Below are positions 15,444-23,370 of a stretch of DNA of 38,378 nucleotides, in pieces; position 1 is the stretch's first letter; each line of letters begins with the position of its first letter. The stretch spans positions 1 to 38,378 of the forward strand of contig CADCWG010000060.1 in the NCBI GenBank assembly GCA_902806335.1. The letters are read 5' to 3'. A model generated the notes under the pieces. That model was given only the letters and a program-made list of their open reading frames with translations, did not search any database and was not told where the DNA came from. Source of the stretch: an uncultured Thermomicrobiales bacterium. Lineage in GTDB: Bacteria; Chloroflexota; Chloroflexia; Thermomicrobiales; UBA6265. The position numbers and the translations under genes were made by a program.

Positions 15444-15483
15444 GCGGCGGGGCGACCGGTCTCTGGTCGCCCCGCCGCCGTTT
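15444..15483 (+). terminator. Intrinsic terminator or attenuator between rpsP and khpA
   Basis: A perfect 14-bp GC-rich stem (15444-15457 with 15465-15478), a 7-base loop, then CG and TTT. The short T-run suggests partial termination, giving more rpsP message than khpA-rimM message. Confidence 0.7.
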
Positions 15484-15541
15484 GAGCCGGGGCGCGGCCC
15501 CGACGGTTGACCGCCGACCTCGATGGGGAGGGCCCGCCACC

Positions 15542-16033
15542 ATGACCGAGCACCGCCCCGTCAGCCCGCTCAACGTCGGCCACAGCGCCGGGTCGGACGT
15601 CGTCCGGGGTGGCGACGACGAGTACGACGACCTCGCCGCTCCCGACGAGGACGACGTCGCCGGCGGCTTGGCCGACTCCGATGCATCGGCGGACGTCGCC
15701 GGCGACGACGACGGCATGGACGACGACCCGATCCCCGGCGACGACGAGGAGGACGGGCCCGAGGTCGCGGCCGTTGGCGCGCCCGGCTCGGCGGCGGAAG
15801 ACCTCCGGGGTCTGGTCTCCTACCTCGCCGCCAGCCTCGTCGATGACCCGGAGGGCGTCGTGGTCACCGTCGCCCAGCGGGGTGGCGCCGTCCACCTCAG
15901 CCTCCAGGTGCCACAGGAGGAGCTCGGCAAGGTGATCGGGCGTCAGGGGCGCATCGCCCGCGCCATCCGGACCGCCGTGATGGTCGCCGGGATGCGTCAC
16001 GACGTCCGCGCCACGCTCGATATCGAAGGCTGA
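15542..16033 (+). CDS. khpA: KhpA-family KH-domain RNA-binding protein with acidic N-terminal extension
   Basis: 163 residues, about twice the usual KhpA length. The C-terminal half (about 85-163) is a single KH domain with the RNA-binding GxxG loop in GKVIGRQGRIARAIRT. Residues 20-75 are extremely Asp/Glu-rich and presumably disordered. KhpA, usually with KhpB, binds many RNAs and affects cell division and small-RNA action in Firmicutes. GGGGAGGG lies about 11 bases before the ATG. It sits between rpsP and rimM as usual; the acidic arm is unusual and could mimic RNA or contact ribosomal proteins (speculation). Confidence 0.92.
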   Translation: MTEHRPVSPLNVGHSAGSDVVRGGDDEYDDLAAPDEDDVAGGLADSDASADVAGDDDGMDDDPIPGDDEEDGPEVAAVGAPGSAAEDLRGLVSYLAASLVDDPEGVVVTVAQRGGAVHLSLQVPQEELGKVIGRQGRIARAIRTAVMVAGMRHDVRATLDIEG

Positions 16034-16042
16034 TCCGCACCC

Positions 16043-17119
16043 GTGTCCGACGCCGACCAGACGCCCATCTCCCCCCAGGACCGCGCGGGCGAGGACGACC
16101 CCGTGGGGCCCTCCCCAACCCCGGCCGAGGCGAACGTGACCCCCCCGGCGGACGGGCCGTCCGCCGGGGCCGCGTCGCCCGTGGCCGACGAGCCGGTGCG
16201 CCTCAACCGCAAGGCGCGGAAGGCGCGGGCTCGCGCCCGCCGCGCCGAAGAGGGCGATAGTAGCCGGACCCCGGAGGCAGGCGTGGCCGCCGAAGTGGCC
16301 GAACCTGCTCCCGCGGCGCCAACGCCTGTAGGGACGACGCACGACGCCGTGACCACCGGTGACCCGTCCACGGCGGACTCAAAGCCCCGTCGCGCGGCCC
16401 GGTCGGCCCCCCGGCGGGATGCCGCCCGGGCGGCGGTGGAGCCCGGTGCCGTGCAATCGGACGGGGAGAGCCGTGCGCCGTCGCCTGGACCGGTCGGTGG
16501 CGCGGGCGCGGTTGACCGGGAGGCGCCGGCGGGTGGGGCGAGTGGGGCGGGTGCGGCGCGGCCGAGGATCCCCCGGCTGGTCGACACGCCGGGCCCGGAC
16601 CCCGCCACCCCGCCGAGCCAGGTCCGGCTCACGGTCGGCACCATCGTCGGCGTTCACGGCGTTGAGGGCGAGTTGAAGCTCCGCCTCGCCACCGACGATC
16701 CCGAGCACCTGGCGACCATCCAGCGGGTCTACGTGGGCGACGAGCCGCGGGCGCGTCGCCTGCTCGGGGTCCGGTTGCACGCCGGCCAGGCACTCCTGCG
16801 CCTCCAGGGCGTCGTCGACCCGGAGGGGGGGCACGCCCTCCGGGGCCAGCGGGTCCGCATCGACGGCCGCGACGCCCGGCCGCTCGCCCCCGGCGAGTAC
16901 TTCCTCTACCAGCTCGTCGGCCTGGCCGCCGTCGACGAGGCTGGGGCCGCGCTCGGCCGGGTGACGGACGTGATCGAGACCGGCGCCCACGACGTGTTCG
17001 TGGTCACCCCGGCCGACGGCGGCGTGGACCTGCTCGTGCCGAATCTCCCCGACGTCGTGCTCGAGATCGACCCGCGTGCGGGGCGGCTCGTCGTCCGACC
17101 GCTGGTCTACGACAACTGA
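16043..17119 (+). CDS. rimM: Ribosome maturation factor RimM with long N-terminal extension
   Basis: 358 residues against about 170 normally. The RimM N-terminal barrel starts near 195 (VGTIVGVHGVEGELKL) and the PRC-barrel follows from about 285 (FLYQLVGLAAVDEAG...LGRVTDVIETGAHDVFVV), ending LVPNLPDVVLEID. Residues 1-192 are Ala/Pro/Gly/Asp-rich, with a basic patch RLNRKARKARARARRAEE near 55, and are probably disordered. The GTG start lies 9 bases after the khpA stop without its own ribosome-binding site, so translation is probably coupled. An internal start before the barrel would give normal length; GC3 bias and the open frame favour the long form. RimM assists 30S head maturation. trmD and rplS do not follow. 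Confidence 0.93.
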   Translation: MSDADQTPISPQDRAGEDDPVGPSPTPAEANVTPPADGPSAGAASPVADEPVRLNRKARKARARARRAEEGDSSRTPEAGVAAEVAEPAPAAPTPVGTTHDAVTTGDPSTADSKPRRAARSAPRRDAARAAVEPGAVQSDGESRAPSPGPVGGAGAVDREAPAGGASGAGAARPRIPRLVDTPGPDPATPPSQVRLTVGTIVGVHGVEGELKLRLATDDPEHLATIQRVYVGDEPRARRLLGVRLHAGQALLRLQGVVDPEGGHALRGQRVRIDGRDARPLAPGEYFLYQLVGLAAVDEAGAALGRVTDVIETGAHDVFVVTPADGGVDLLVPNLPDVVLEIDPRAGRLVVRPLVYDN

Positions 17120-17645
17120 GCACCGTCCCTCGCGGGGGACCCGATTGGCCAGGCCCGTCGACGTCTCGCGGGGCAACCCACCATCCGTCCCGGACGCACT
17201 GGGACGGGGCCCGACCTCGCTCGCTCCGGCCCGTGTCCTGTGGCTGCCCGGATAAGGAATTCGGGTATCTACCGACGGCTCGACCAGGGACTCGGTGGCC
17301 AGCTCGACGGCGATACCACCAGCCAACAGTTGGACCGATACGGTAGCCGGGTGATCGCCCGGGCCCCGCGCGGCGGGCCTACCGTCGGCTTCGGTCGCCA
17401 TCGTCCCGGAACCCGGCGCTCGCCCCGAACGGGCGCGGGAACCACCGGCGCCCGATTCCCAAAGCGATCCCTCGCGTTCGGAACGACTCCGTACGGGGCT
17501 GCATTAGGACTGCCCGCGAGGCCGGCTGCCGACCGGCCACGGGCAACGCTGCTCGGGGACCATCGATTCCGCCCAGGCTGGATCCTGGCTGTTCATACGG
17601 CATCCGGTTGTCCGGTGGTGGCATCGGGGGCGGGCGCTGGCCAAG

Positions 17646-17743
17646 CCCGCCCGGGGCGAGCCCCGGGCCCAGGAACGAAGCCGGCTGAAGCCGGCTGCGG
17701 ACCGGCCGGCCAGAGCCCGGGTGATCACCCGGATCCCGTATCA
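17646..17743 (+). repeat. Dispersed GC-rich repeat, core plus second module
   Basis: The core at 17646-17694 has CCCGCCCGGGGC, then AGCCCCGGGC, then ACGAAGCCGGCTG. After about 30 bases the second module follows (TCACCCGGATCCCGTATCA, 17725-17743). The second module recurs at 27673-27690 on the minus strand with 16 of 18 bases equal, and more loosely at 621-640, 2106-2125 and 17594-17610. Confidence 0.65.
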
Positions 17744-17775
17744 GTGGGGGCCCGCGGGTCGCGCCGATCGCGGAG

Positions 17776-17872
17776 CCCGTCCGGAGGGAGCCTCGGGCTC
17801 AGGCACCACGCCGGCTGGAGCCGGCCGCGGGCCGGCCGGGCGGTACCCGAGGGGTCGCCCGGGTTCCGTATG
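17776..17872 (+). repeat. Dispersed GC-rich repeat, diverged adjacent copy
   Basis: A weaker copy of the element just upstream. It has CCCGTCCGGAGGGAGCC, then GGGCTCAGG, then CGCCGGCTGGAGCCGG, followed about 30 bases later by CGCCCGGGTTCCGTATGA. The same order and spacing of both modules suggests a tandem duplication of one unit. Confidence 0.55.
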
Positions 17873-17980
17873 ACGCGTCCCGACGTCGGGCTCGACCGTC
17901 GCCCGCGCCGTTCGCCCGGGGACGGCGCCGTGCCGCCTGCCGTCGTGAGGTGGCATCTCCTCGAGGGTAGGCCTGCCGGG

Positions 17981-18862
17981 CTAGGCGATCCCGGCTTCGG
18001 GGCGGCCCGACGCCGGCGTGCCGCCGGCCGCGACGGGCGCGAGGGCCGCGAGGGCCGGGATCACCCGCAGCAGGAGAGCCGCGGCGCGCTTACCGACCTC
18101 GGCGGTGGGGAAGGCGGCGAAGGCGCCGTCGATGTCGGTGGCGGCGTGGAACTCGTTGTTGGAGATGTCCTTCACGGGCAGGAACGGCACCCCGTGCAGC
18201 GCGCAGACCTGCGCGATGGCGGCGGCTTCCATGTCCTCGCAGAGCGTGCCGTGACGCCCGTGGAGGAGATCGAGCCGGGCGTGGGCCTGGGTCCAGATGT
18301 CGGCCGAGGCCACCGCGCCGGCGTGGATCACCGGCGTGCGGTACGGCACGCCGTCCGGCCAGCCGGCCTCCCGTGGCCACGGGTCCGGTGCCCAGTCGGC
18401 CGCCGCCGCGTGGGCGAGCGCGACCAGTCCCGGGTCTGACGGCAGGTCCGAGGGCGACATCGTCTCGCCGCCGACCTCGTAGGCGACGCCCTTGTAGAGC
18501 TCGGACCCGTCGGGGAGGATGTGGACGGCGCTGTGGTTGACCGAGCGCTCGCCGATCACCACGTCGCCGGGGAGGACGTCCCGGCGGTGGGCGCCGGAGC
18601 AGCCGAAGTTGAGGACGGCCCGCGGCGCGTGGCGGCCGATCAGGCGCTCGGTCGCCGCGGCGGCGTTGACCATCCCCATGCCGGACCGGACCACGACGAG
18701 CGGGACGCCGGCGACCGCCGCGTGGCGGTCCAGCCAGATGCCGTCCCGCTCCTCGCGGTCGACGTCGAGCTGCTCGAGCAGGTGACGGAGCTCGGCGTCC
18801 ATCGCGACGACGATGCCGACCGGCCGTCCGTCGTCGCGGATCGTCGCGCTCTCGTGGGCCAC
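17981..18862 (-). CDS. 5'-methylthioadenosine/S-adenosylhomocysteine nucleosidase family protein, purine-site Asp replaced by Asn
   Basis: 293 residues of the PNP/UDP phosphorylase fold. Present are GIVVAMDAEL (Glu23), SGMGMVNAA, NFGCSGA, GDVVIGE and the ribose-binding CEDMEAAAIAQVC (Glu212). The Asp that protonates adenine N7 in MTAN (ISD) is Asn235 here (KDISNNEF). Asn at this place marks 6-oxopurine enzymes such as trimeric PNP and, as I recall, futalosine hydrolase (ISN). The substrate may therefore be an inosine-like nucleoside rather than MTA/SAH. The GTG at 18862 is preferred to the ATG at 18877, because GGGAGG lies 7 bases before the GTG. Last gene of the operon with the DUF1634 and TauE genes, 79 bp downstream. 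Confidence 0.88.
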   Translation of the reverse strand: MAHESATIRDDGRPVGIVVAMDAELRHLLEQLDVDREERDGIWLDRHAAVAGVPLVVVRSGMGMVNAAAATERLIGRHAPRAVLNFGCSGAHRRDVLPGDVVIGERSVNHSAVHILPDGSELYKGVAYEVGGETMSPSDLPSDPGLVALAHAAAADWAPDPWPREAGWPDGVPYRTPVIHAGAVASADIWTQAHARLDLLHGRHGTLCEDMEAAAIAQVCALHGVPFLPVKDISNNEFHAATDIDGAFAAFPTAEVGKRAAALLLRVIPALAALAPVAAGGTPASGRPEAGIA

Positions 18863-18941
18863 GTCCCTGCCTCCCATGCCCCGTTCTCCGCGGGTCGCGT
18901 CCGCGAGGGCGGCCCCGGACGAAGCGTCCGGGGACGTCCGC

Positions 18942-19388
18942 TCACGGGAGAAGAGCCAGCGTGATGCTGACGCCAAGGATCGCCAGCACGGCGAGCGAGA
19001 GACCGGCGAAGCGGCGGTCGCCGAGGCGGGCGAACCCCACCGCCAGCACCAGCGTCGTCACGGCCGGCGTCAGCACGATCGTCACGATCGCCAGCTCGAT
19101 GAGACCGCTGGCGCGGCCGTCGAGCACCGCCGGCAGCACCTCAGACAGCGGCGCGGCGCGGGTCCTGAGCTCCTCGCCGCGGGCCAGACCGAGCAGGAGC
19201 CCCGCCACCAGCAGGGCGGCCACGAGCCGGAACCCCCAGGTGAGGGCGGCGACGGCCGCCGCGTAGAGCGGCGCGAGATCCTGCTCGGGCGTCCTGTCCA
19301 CCCCGTGTCGGGGGCCGTCTCCGCCCGCCGCGGGCATTCCCGGCGCGGGGCGAGACGCCGGCACCGGACCTCGCTCCGCCGCCGTCAC
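18942..19388 (-). CDS. DUF1634 family membrane protein
   Basis: 148 residues with three hydrophobic segments (around LVAALLVAGLLLGLA, LIELAIVTIVLTPAVTTLVLA and FAGLSLAVLAILGVSITLALL). This matches DUF1634, a family regularly found beside TauE/SafE permeases. The GTG start overlaps the TGA of the permease gene by four bases (GTGA), which implies coupled translation and probably a complex. An ATG at 19337 would give 131 residues. Function unknown. Confidence 0.85.
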   Translation of the reverse strand: MTAAERGPVPASRPAPGMPAAGGDGPRHGVDRTPEQDLAPLYAAAVAALTWGFRLVAALLVAGLLLGLARGEELRTRAAPLSEVLPAVLDGRASGLIELAIVTIVLTPAVTTLVLAVGFARLGDRRFAGLSLAVLAILGVSITLALLP

Positions 19389-20257
19389 CGTTGGCCCGGC
19401 ACGGTGATCCCGAACGCCCGGAGCAGCAGCGAGCCGCCCAGGTAGAGCAGGATCAGCACGAAGAGCACCACCAGGCGCTCGGTCGGCACGCGGCGGGTGA
19501 GGCGGGAGCCGATCTGGGACCCGAGGAAGATGCCGACCATCGCCGGCACGACGACCTGGGGGTCGATCTCGCCACGGGCGTAGTAGACCGCGGCGGTCGC
19601 CACGGCCGCGAAGCCGACCATGAACGAGCTCGTCCCGGCGGCGGCCTTGACCGGCACGCCCATCAGCAGGTTCATCGCCGGGACCTGGACCACGCCGCCG
19701 CCGATCCCGAGCACGCCCGAGAGCACGCCGGCGAGCCCGCTGACGCTGAGCCCCAGCCGGACCCGGGACGGGCGGTAACGAACCGTCGCGCCCGACGCCG
19801 GGTCGCGGTAGACCCCGTCGAGCGCCGCCGATCCGGCGTCGGCGGCGTCGGTGCCGGGCACCACCGCGGGATGCTGGCCACCCCCCCGGACTGCGGCGCC
19901 ACGGACCATCGAGACGGCCGCGTAGACGAGCACGGCGCCGAAGAGGGCGTTGATCGGGCGGGGGTCGGCGCGGGCGCCGACGATCGCGCCGACGGTCGCC
20001 CCGGCGGCGGTCGTGACCTGGAGCAGCATCGCCAGGCGCAGGTTGGTGAAGCGGGAGCGGAGGTGGACCGTCGAGCCGACGACCGAGTTGGTGACGACGG
20101 CGACGGCGCTGGCGCCGATCGCGAGCTTCTGGTCGACGGCAAAGAAGAGGGTGAAGATGGGAACCAGGAACACGCCGCCGCCGAGGCCAAGCATCGACCC
20201 GAGGACCGCCGCCGCGGCCGAGACCGCCCCGAGTTCGACCGCGCGCCCGACGTCCAC
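19385..20257 (-). CDS. TauE/SafE-family sulfite/sulfur-compound permease
   Basis: 290 residues with about eight membrane segments in two halves. Each half starts with the family glycine motif (LGSMLGLGGGVFLVPI near residue 19; VLGIGGGVVQVP near 183), separated by a cytoplasmic loop. Family members move sulfite, sulfonates, thiosulfate or sulfoacetate across the inner membrane. GTG start with GGAG 7 bases upstream. The downstream DUF1634 gene is the usual partner. The exact substrate cannot be told. Confidence 0.93.
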   Translation of the reverse strand: MDVGRAVELGAVSAAAAVLGSMLGLGGGVFLVPIFTLFFAVDQKLAIGASAVAVVTNSVVGSTVHLRSRFTNLRLAMLLQVTTAAGATVGAIVGARADPRPINALFGAVLVYAAVSMVRGAAVRGGGQHPAVVPGTDAADAGSAALDGVYRDPASGATVRYRPSRVRLGLSVSGLAGVLSGVLGIGGGVVQVPAMNLLMGVPVKAAAGTSSFMVGFAAVATAAVYYARGEIDPQVVVPAMVGIFLGSQIGSRLTRRVPTERLVVLFVLILLYLGGSLLLRAFGITVPGQR

Positions 20258-20313
20258 TACCCGCTCCGTCTCCGCCGGACGATCGTCCCTGGCGCCCCGA
20301 GCCGTCTCCCGCG

Positions 20314-20343
20314 CTTATAGCACCGCCGCGCGCGGTCGGCCAA
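20314..20343 (-). promoter_or_regulatory. Extended -10 promoter of the TauE operon
   Basis: On the minus strand TGCTATAAG places TG one base before TATAAG (-10 at 20314-20319). TTGGCC (20338-20343) lies 18 bp upstream. The motif GGTGCTATA recurs before the ferritin-like gene at 24520. Confidence 0.6.
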
Positions 20344-21399
20344 CCCGGCGCCCGGCGCCCGGCGCCGACCGGGACCCTGTCGCGGGCACGACCCGGATCC
20401 GGGTGGGCGACGCGGCGGGTGTGCATCGCCCTTGTTCCGCCCGTCGCTCTACCGGATGCCGTCGCCTCCGGACGGCACGGCCGGACCCCCGCCGTCGTCC
20501 AGCCAGGGCCTGGCTCTGGGGCCCACCAGAATCGCTCCCATCCGGTTCGGGCCGTCGGGTCCGGAGGATCACCGAAGGTTCGGCGGCGACGGGGTCGCCC
20601 GTCCGTGGACGGACCGGTGCCATGGGACCGGGCGTTCGGTCGCCGGTGGTTTCCCTCCCGGCCCGCCTGGCGGCGCCTGTGTCGGCGACGAGTCGGTGGC
20701 CGAGCCCCTCGGTGTCGCTGTTCCCGGGTTGGAGAGCGTCCCGCGCGTCGGGACTGTGTCGCTCCGAGGGCCGCTCTGGCAGGGAGCGGTCCATCACGCG
20801 GGCACGCTCGGCCGGCGTACCGCCGGCGGCTCCCCTCGCCCCGCCGGCCCACGCGCCGGGATGCCGCTGGGATCGACCTCGCGGTGCTCCTTCGGGGCGT
20901 CGGCGCCTCGGTGCGCCGCGCGTTCCCGGGTGATGAGCGAGGCCCCGCGGGCGTCGCCTTGGCCGGACCCGCCGTGCCGGGCACCCGCGACGGTCGCGGC
21001 CCTGCACCCGCACGATGCCGGTTCAGTGTAGGGAACGCTACCCCGGGCTCGGGACACCGTCGTCGTGCGGGGGGCATCGGTTTTGCCGCGCCACCCAACG
21101 TCCGCCATGGTGGGGCCCGCTCGCGCGGCTCTGGGAAGCGCTCAGTGGCACGGTACGTTGCCTGGCCCCCCGCGGGGTTTTGAGGGCTCGGTCGCCGTCA
21201 GGGGTAGCGGCACAGACACTCGGTAGGCGCTCCCCGAAGGCGCCCCGCGGGCGCCGCCATGGCGGCGCCCGCGGGAGATCCAGGCGCCGCCGGCGGTGCG
21301 GCATGGCGTCGGGAGGGGTGGTGGCACGCCGTTTGTAATAAGGGGCGAGGACCCCTTGGAATCTTGGGGTAGCACGGGACAGAAACCAGGGGAGAAAGC
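20344..21399. other. Roughly 1.05-kb non-coding region
   Basis: No gene is supported on either strand. CCGGATGCCGT near 20455 resembles the second module of the dispersed repeat. GGCGCCGCCATGGCGGCGCC near 21250 is a near-perfect palindrome. The last 60 bases (AT-richer, TTTGTAATAAGG near 21332) probably hold the promoter of the YsnF gene, without a clear -35. Confidence 0.5.
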
Positions 21400-21885
21400 A
21401 TGGGAAACGGCCACATTAACCGCGGCGGGCTCGCGCCTGACGAGCAGCCGTTCGAGCACGAGCAGGACACCCAGCGGACCCACACCAACGACCGGGACAG
21501 CATCAACGTCCCCGTCCACGAGGAGGAGCTGGCCGCCCGCACCCGTCAGGTTGAGCGGGGCCAGGTCCAGGTCGAGAAGGACGTGGTCGCTGAGGAGCAG
21601 GTCCTCAACGTCCCGGTGACCGAGGAGCGGGTGCGGGTCGAGCGCCACGCCGTCAGCGGCAACACGCCGGCCGACGCGACCGCCTTCCAGGAAGGCGTGA
21701 TCGAGGTCCCGGTCCGCGGCGAAGAGGTCGAGTTGACCAAGCGCACCCGCGTCGCCGAAGAGGTCGAGATCGCCAAGGAGGCGGTCCAGCGGACCGAGCA
21801 GGTCGCCGGCACGGTCCGGCGCGAGGAAGTCCGGATCGAGGACGCCACCGTCGTCGACTCCACCACCGATCCGCGGACGACCTAG
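21400..21885 (+). CDS. YsnF/AvaK-type stress protein (DUF2382)
   Basis: 161 residues, highly charged, without signal or membrane segment. The DUF2382 repeat pattern is clear: INVPVHEEEL...VEKDVVAEEQ, LNVPVTEERVRVERHAV, IEVPVRGEEVELTKR and VRREEVRIED. Alternating hydrophobic and Glu/Arg residues form beta-strands and helices. Family members are induced by general stress (B. subtilis ysnF) and often sit with PRC-barrel proteins, as here 800 bp downstream. GGGGAG lies 6 bases before the ATG. The molecular role is unknown. Confidence 0.9.
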   Translation: MGNGHINRGGLAPDEQPFEHEQDTQRTHTNDRDSINVPVHEEELAARTRQVERGQVQVEKDVVAEEQVLNVPVTEERVRVERHAVSGNTPADATAFQEGVIEVPVRGEEVELTKRTRVAEEVEIAKEAVQRTEQVAGTVRREEVRIEDATVVDSTTDPRTT

Positions 21886-21937
21886 ACCCAGGTCGGCACC
21901 GATGCGGGACGTTGTTATAGGGAAGGGACCAGATCAC

Positions 21938-22264
21938 ATGAACCTGAAGACGCTCGGTAGTGGGGTGGCGCTTGTCGCGCTGACGCTCGCGCTCCTGGTT
22001 GGTGGCGGGCAGCGGTCGGCCTTGGCGCAGGACCCGACGGCCACCATCGCCCCGGCGGCCGCGCAGGCCCAGCCGGCCGGCGAGGTCGACGCCGAGGAAG
22101 AGGACGAGGGCTTCGACGATTGGGGTCTGCTCGGCCTGCTCGGCCTCGGCGGTCTCGCCGGGCTGCTGCGCCGCCCGCAGACGCAGGTCCGGACCTACGA
22201 GGAGACGGTTGCTCGCCCGGTCGGCGGCACCACCGGCGGGTCGGACATCAACCGCCGCACGTAG
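21938..22264 (+). CDS. WGxxGxxG-motif secreted/anchored protein
   Basis: 108 residues. The signal peptide MNLKTLGSGVALVALTLALL ends before an ALAQ-D cleavage site. Then come an Ala/Pro/Glu linker, an acidic DAEEEDEGFDDWG segment, and the diagnostic WGLLGLLGLGGLAGLLRR, after which a polar tail of 30 residues ends NRRT. Proteins with the WGxxGxxG motif are short, exported and of unknown role; the motif may work as a membrane anchor. AGGGA lies about 10 bases before the ATG. It is 52 bp after the YsnF gene and followed by a strong terminator, so the two form one unit. Confidence 0.85.
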   Translation: MNLKTLGSGVALVALTLALLVGGGQRSALAQDPTATIAPAAAQAQPAGEVDAEEEDEGFDDWGLLGLLGLGGLAGLLRRPQTQVRTYEETVARPVGGTTGGSDINRRT

Positions 22265-22286
22265 GCTCTGCACCGAGTCGACGCGG

Positions 22287-22323
22287 AGAAGGGGGGGCGG
22301 CATCTGCCGCCCCCCCTTCTTGT
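22287..22323 (+). terminator. Strong intrinsic terminator after the YsnF-WGxxGxxG unit
   Basis: The two arms 22287-22302 and 22305-22320 are perfect inverse complements over 16 bases (GAAGGGGGGGCGGC against its complement). TTCTTG follows the stem. Confidence 0.85.
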
Positions 22324-22533
22324 GCGCCAAAGCGTACAGGGCGCGGGGCGTGGGCCATCGCGCGCCGCGGCCGGAAGCTGCCTGGACACTGGCGGCCCCA
22401 TCCGGGCGACCCATGTGCCACCCCGTCGATGGCGCAGGCACCAGAGCACCCGACCCGACGGGATCGGCTCGCGGCGGCTCCTAGACCCCAGTGCGATCGG
22501 CGGCGTGACCTACCCGCCGACGCGATCCAACTC

Positions 22534-22575
22534 CATCCGAACGATGACGTCCAAACGGTGTCGTCCAAACGATGA
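22534..22575 (+). repeat. Three 14-bp tandem iterons upstream of the PRC-barrel promoter
   Basis: Units at 22534-22547 (CATCCGAACGATGA), 22548-22561 (CGTCCAAACGGTGT) and 22562-22575 (CGTCCAAACGATGA) follow head to tail. They end 16 bp before the -35 box, the classic place for an activator array. Confidence 0.75.
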
Positions 22576-22591
22576 CGGCTACCCATTCCCC

Positions 22592-22642
22592 TTGACGCCC
22601 GGTCACCGCGACGTAATACTGCACGCAGCGGTGTACGTACAC
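22592..22642 (+). promoter_or_regulatory. Promoter and start-site palindrome of the PRC-barrel gene
   Basis: TTGACG (22592-22597), 16-bp spacer, TAATAC (22614-22619). The perfect palindrome GTGTACGTACAC (22631-22642) covers the expected early transcribed region. It is a likely operator, or may form a small hairpin in the leader. Confidence 0.7.
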
Positions 22643-22684
22643 CTCCGGCTGGCGGGGGTGGAGGGCGTGAATCGGGGGGGCGGG

Positions 22685-23200
22685 GTGTCTACCAGACTCG
22701 TCAAGGGTACGGCCGTCGTCAGCCTCGACGACGGCGCGAAGCTCGGCAAGATCGACCACGTCTACCTCGACCCGGCGCGCAAGGAGATCGTCGCCTTCTC
22801 GTTCCAGCACGGCGGCGGACTGCTGGGCGGTAAGACGTCTCACCTGGTCGACGTGGCGGACGTGCACGGGATCGGTCAGGACGCCGTCACCCTGGACGGC
22901 GCGGCGGTGGTCCGCAGCGAGCTCGCGGTCGCGGCGAAGCGCGCGGAGCTGGTCGACCTCGAGGACCTGCTGAAGCGGACGGTGATCACCGAGAGCGGAA
23001 CGGTGATCGGGCAGGTCGCGGCGATCGGGTTCGGGCTGGACACCTACCGGCTGACGGGGATCGAGGTGTCGCCGGGGTTCTTCAAGACCAGGGCGACGAT
23101 CGCGGCGGAGGAGATCGAGAACATCGGCGAGGAGCTGATCGTCGTCGCCGACGCCATCTGCGGAGTGGTAGCCGAGCCCGGCGCGATGCGGGTGGCGTAG
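22685..23200 (+). CDS. PRC-barrel domain protein (two barrels)
   Basis: 171 residues with two successive PRC-barrel repeats: about 3-75 (KGTAVVSLDDGAKLGKIDHV YLDP, then IVAFSF) and about 90-165 (LLKRTVITESGTVIGQVAAIGF). The domain occurs in photosynthetic reaction centre H subunit, RimM and many stress or membrane-associated proteins. GTG at 22685 starts just before the first barrel after a G-rich run; GTG at 22667 (six residues longer) is equally possible. It has its own promoter with iterons. The function is not known; co-occurrence with DUF2382 proteins is common. Confidence 0.87.
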   Translation: MSTRLVKGTAVVSLDDGAKLGKIDHVYLDPARKEIVAFSFQHGGGLLGGKTSHLVDVADVHGIGQDAVTLDGAAVVRSELAVAAKRAELVDLEDLLKRTVITESGTVIGQVAAIGFGLDTYRLTGIEVSPGFFKTRATIAAEEIENIGEELIVVADAICGVVAEPGAMRVA

Positions 23201-23279
23201 GGGCCCGAGAAGCCGCGGGACTTCCGGTCGGGAGGCCGGCTCCCCGGTCATCAGCGCGAGACTGCGGGGTGAGGCATAA

Positions 23280-23314
23280 GGAAGGGGGCGGCCGCATCGC
23301 GGCCGCCCCCTTCC
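23280..23314. terminator. Bidirectional terminator between convergent genes
   Basis: A perfect 16-bp stem (23280-23295 with 23299-23314) with a 3-base loop. Read on the minus strand it is followed by TTATG, and it lies between the stops at 23200 (plus) and 23371 (minus), so it probably serves both genes. Confidence 0.75.
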
Positions 23315-23370
23315 CCGTGTTGATCGACGCCGGTGCCGGGGAGCAGGATGCCCTCCGGCCGGCGTGGGGG

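Larger units (their letters stand above)
17120..17980. other. 860-bp non-coding region rich in dispersed repeats
   Basis: No gene can be supported. At least two repeat-core copies (17646-17694 and 17776-17822), a partial inverted copy (17412-17439) and two copies of the short second module (17725-17743 plus; 17594-17610 minus) lie here. This is the richest site of the family in the window. Confidence 0.65.

Noticed and set aside
17240-18439. Plus-strand open frame over the repeat region and nucleosidase gene
   Set aside because: No domain or ribosome-binding site; half is antisense to a certain gene and half consists of repeat sequence.
21334-21339. TGTAAT as -10 of the YsnF gene
   Set aside because: No -35 or stress-sigma-factor motif at a suitable distance; listed only as a likely promoter area.
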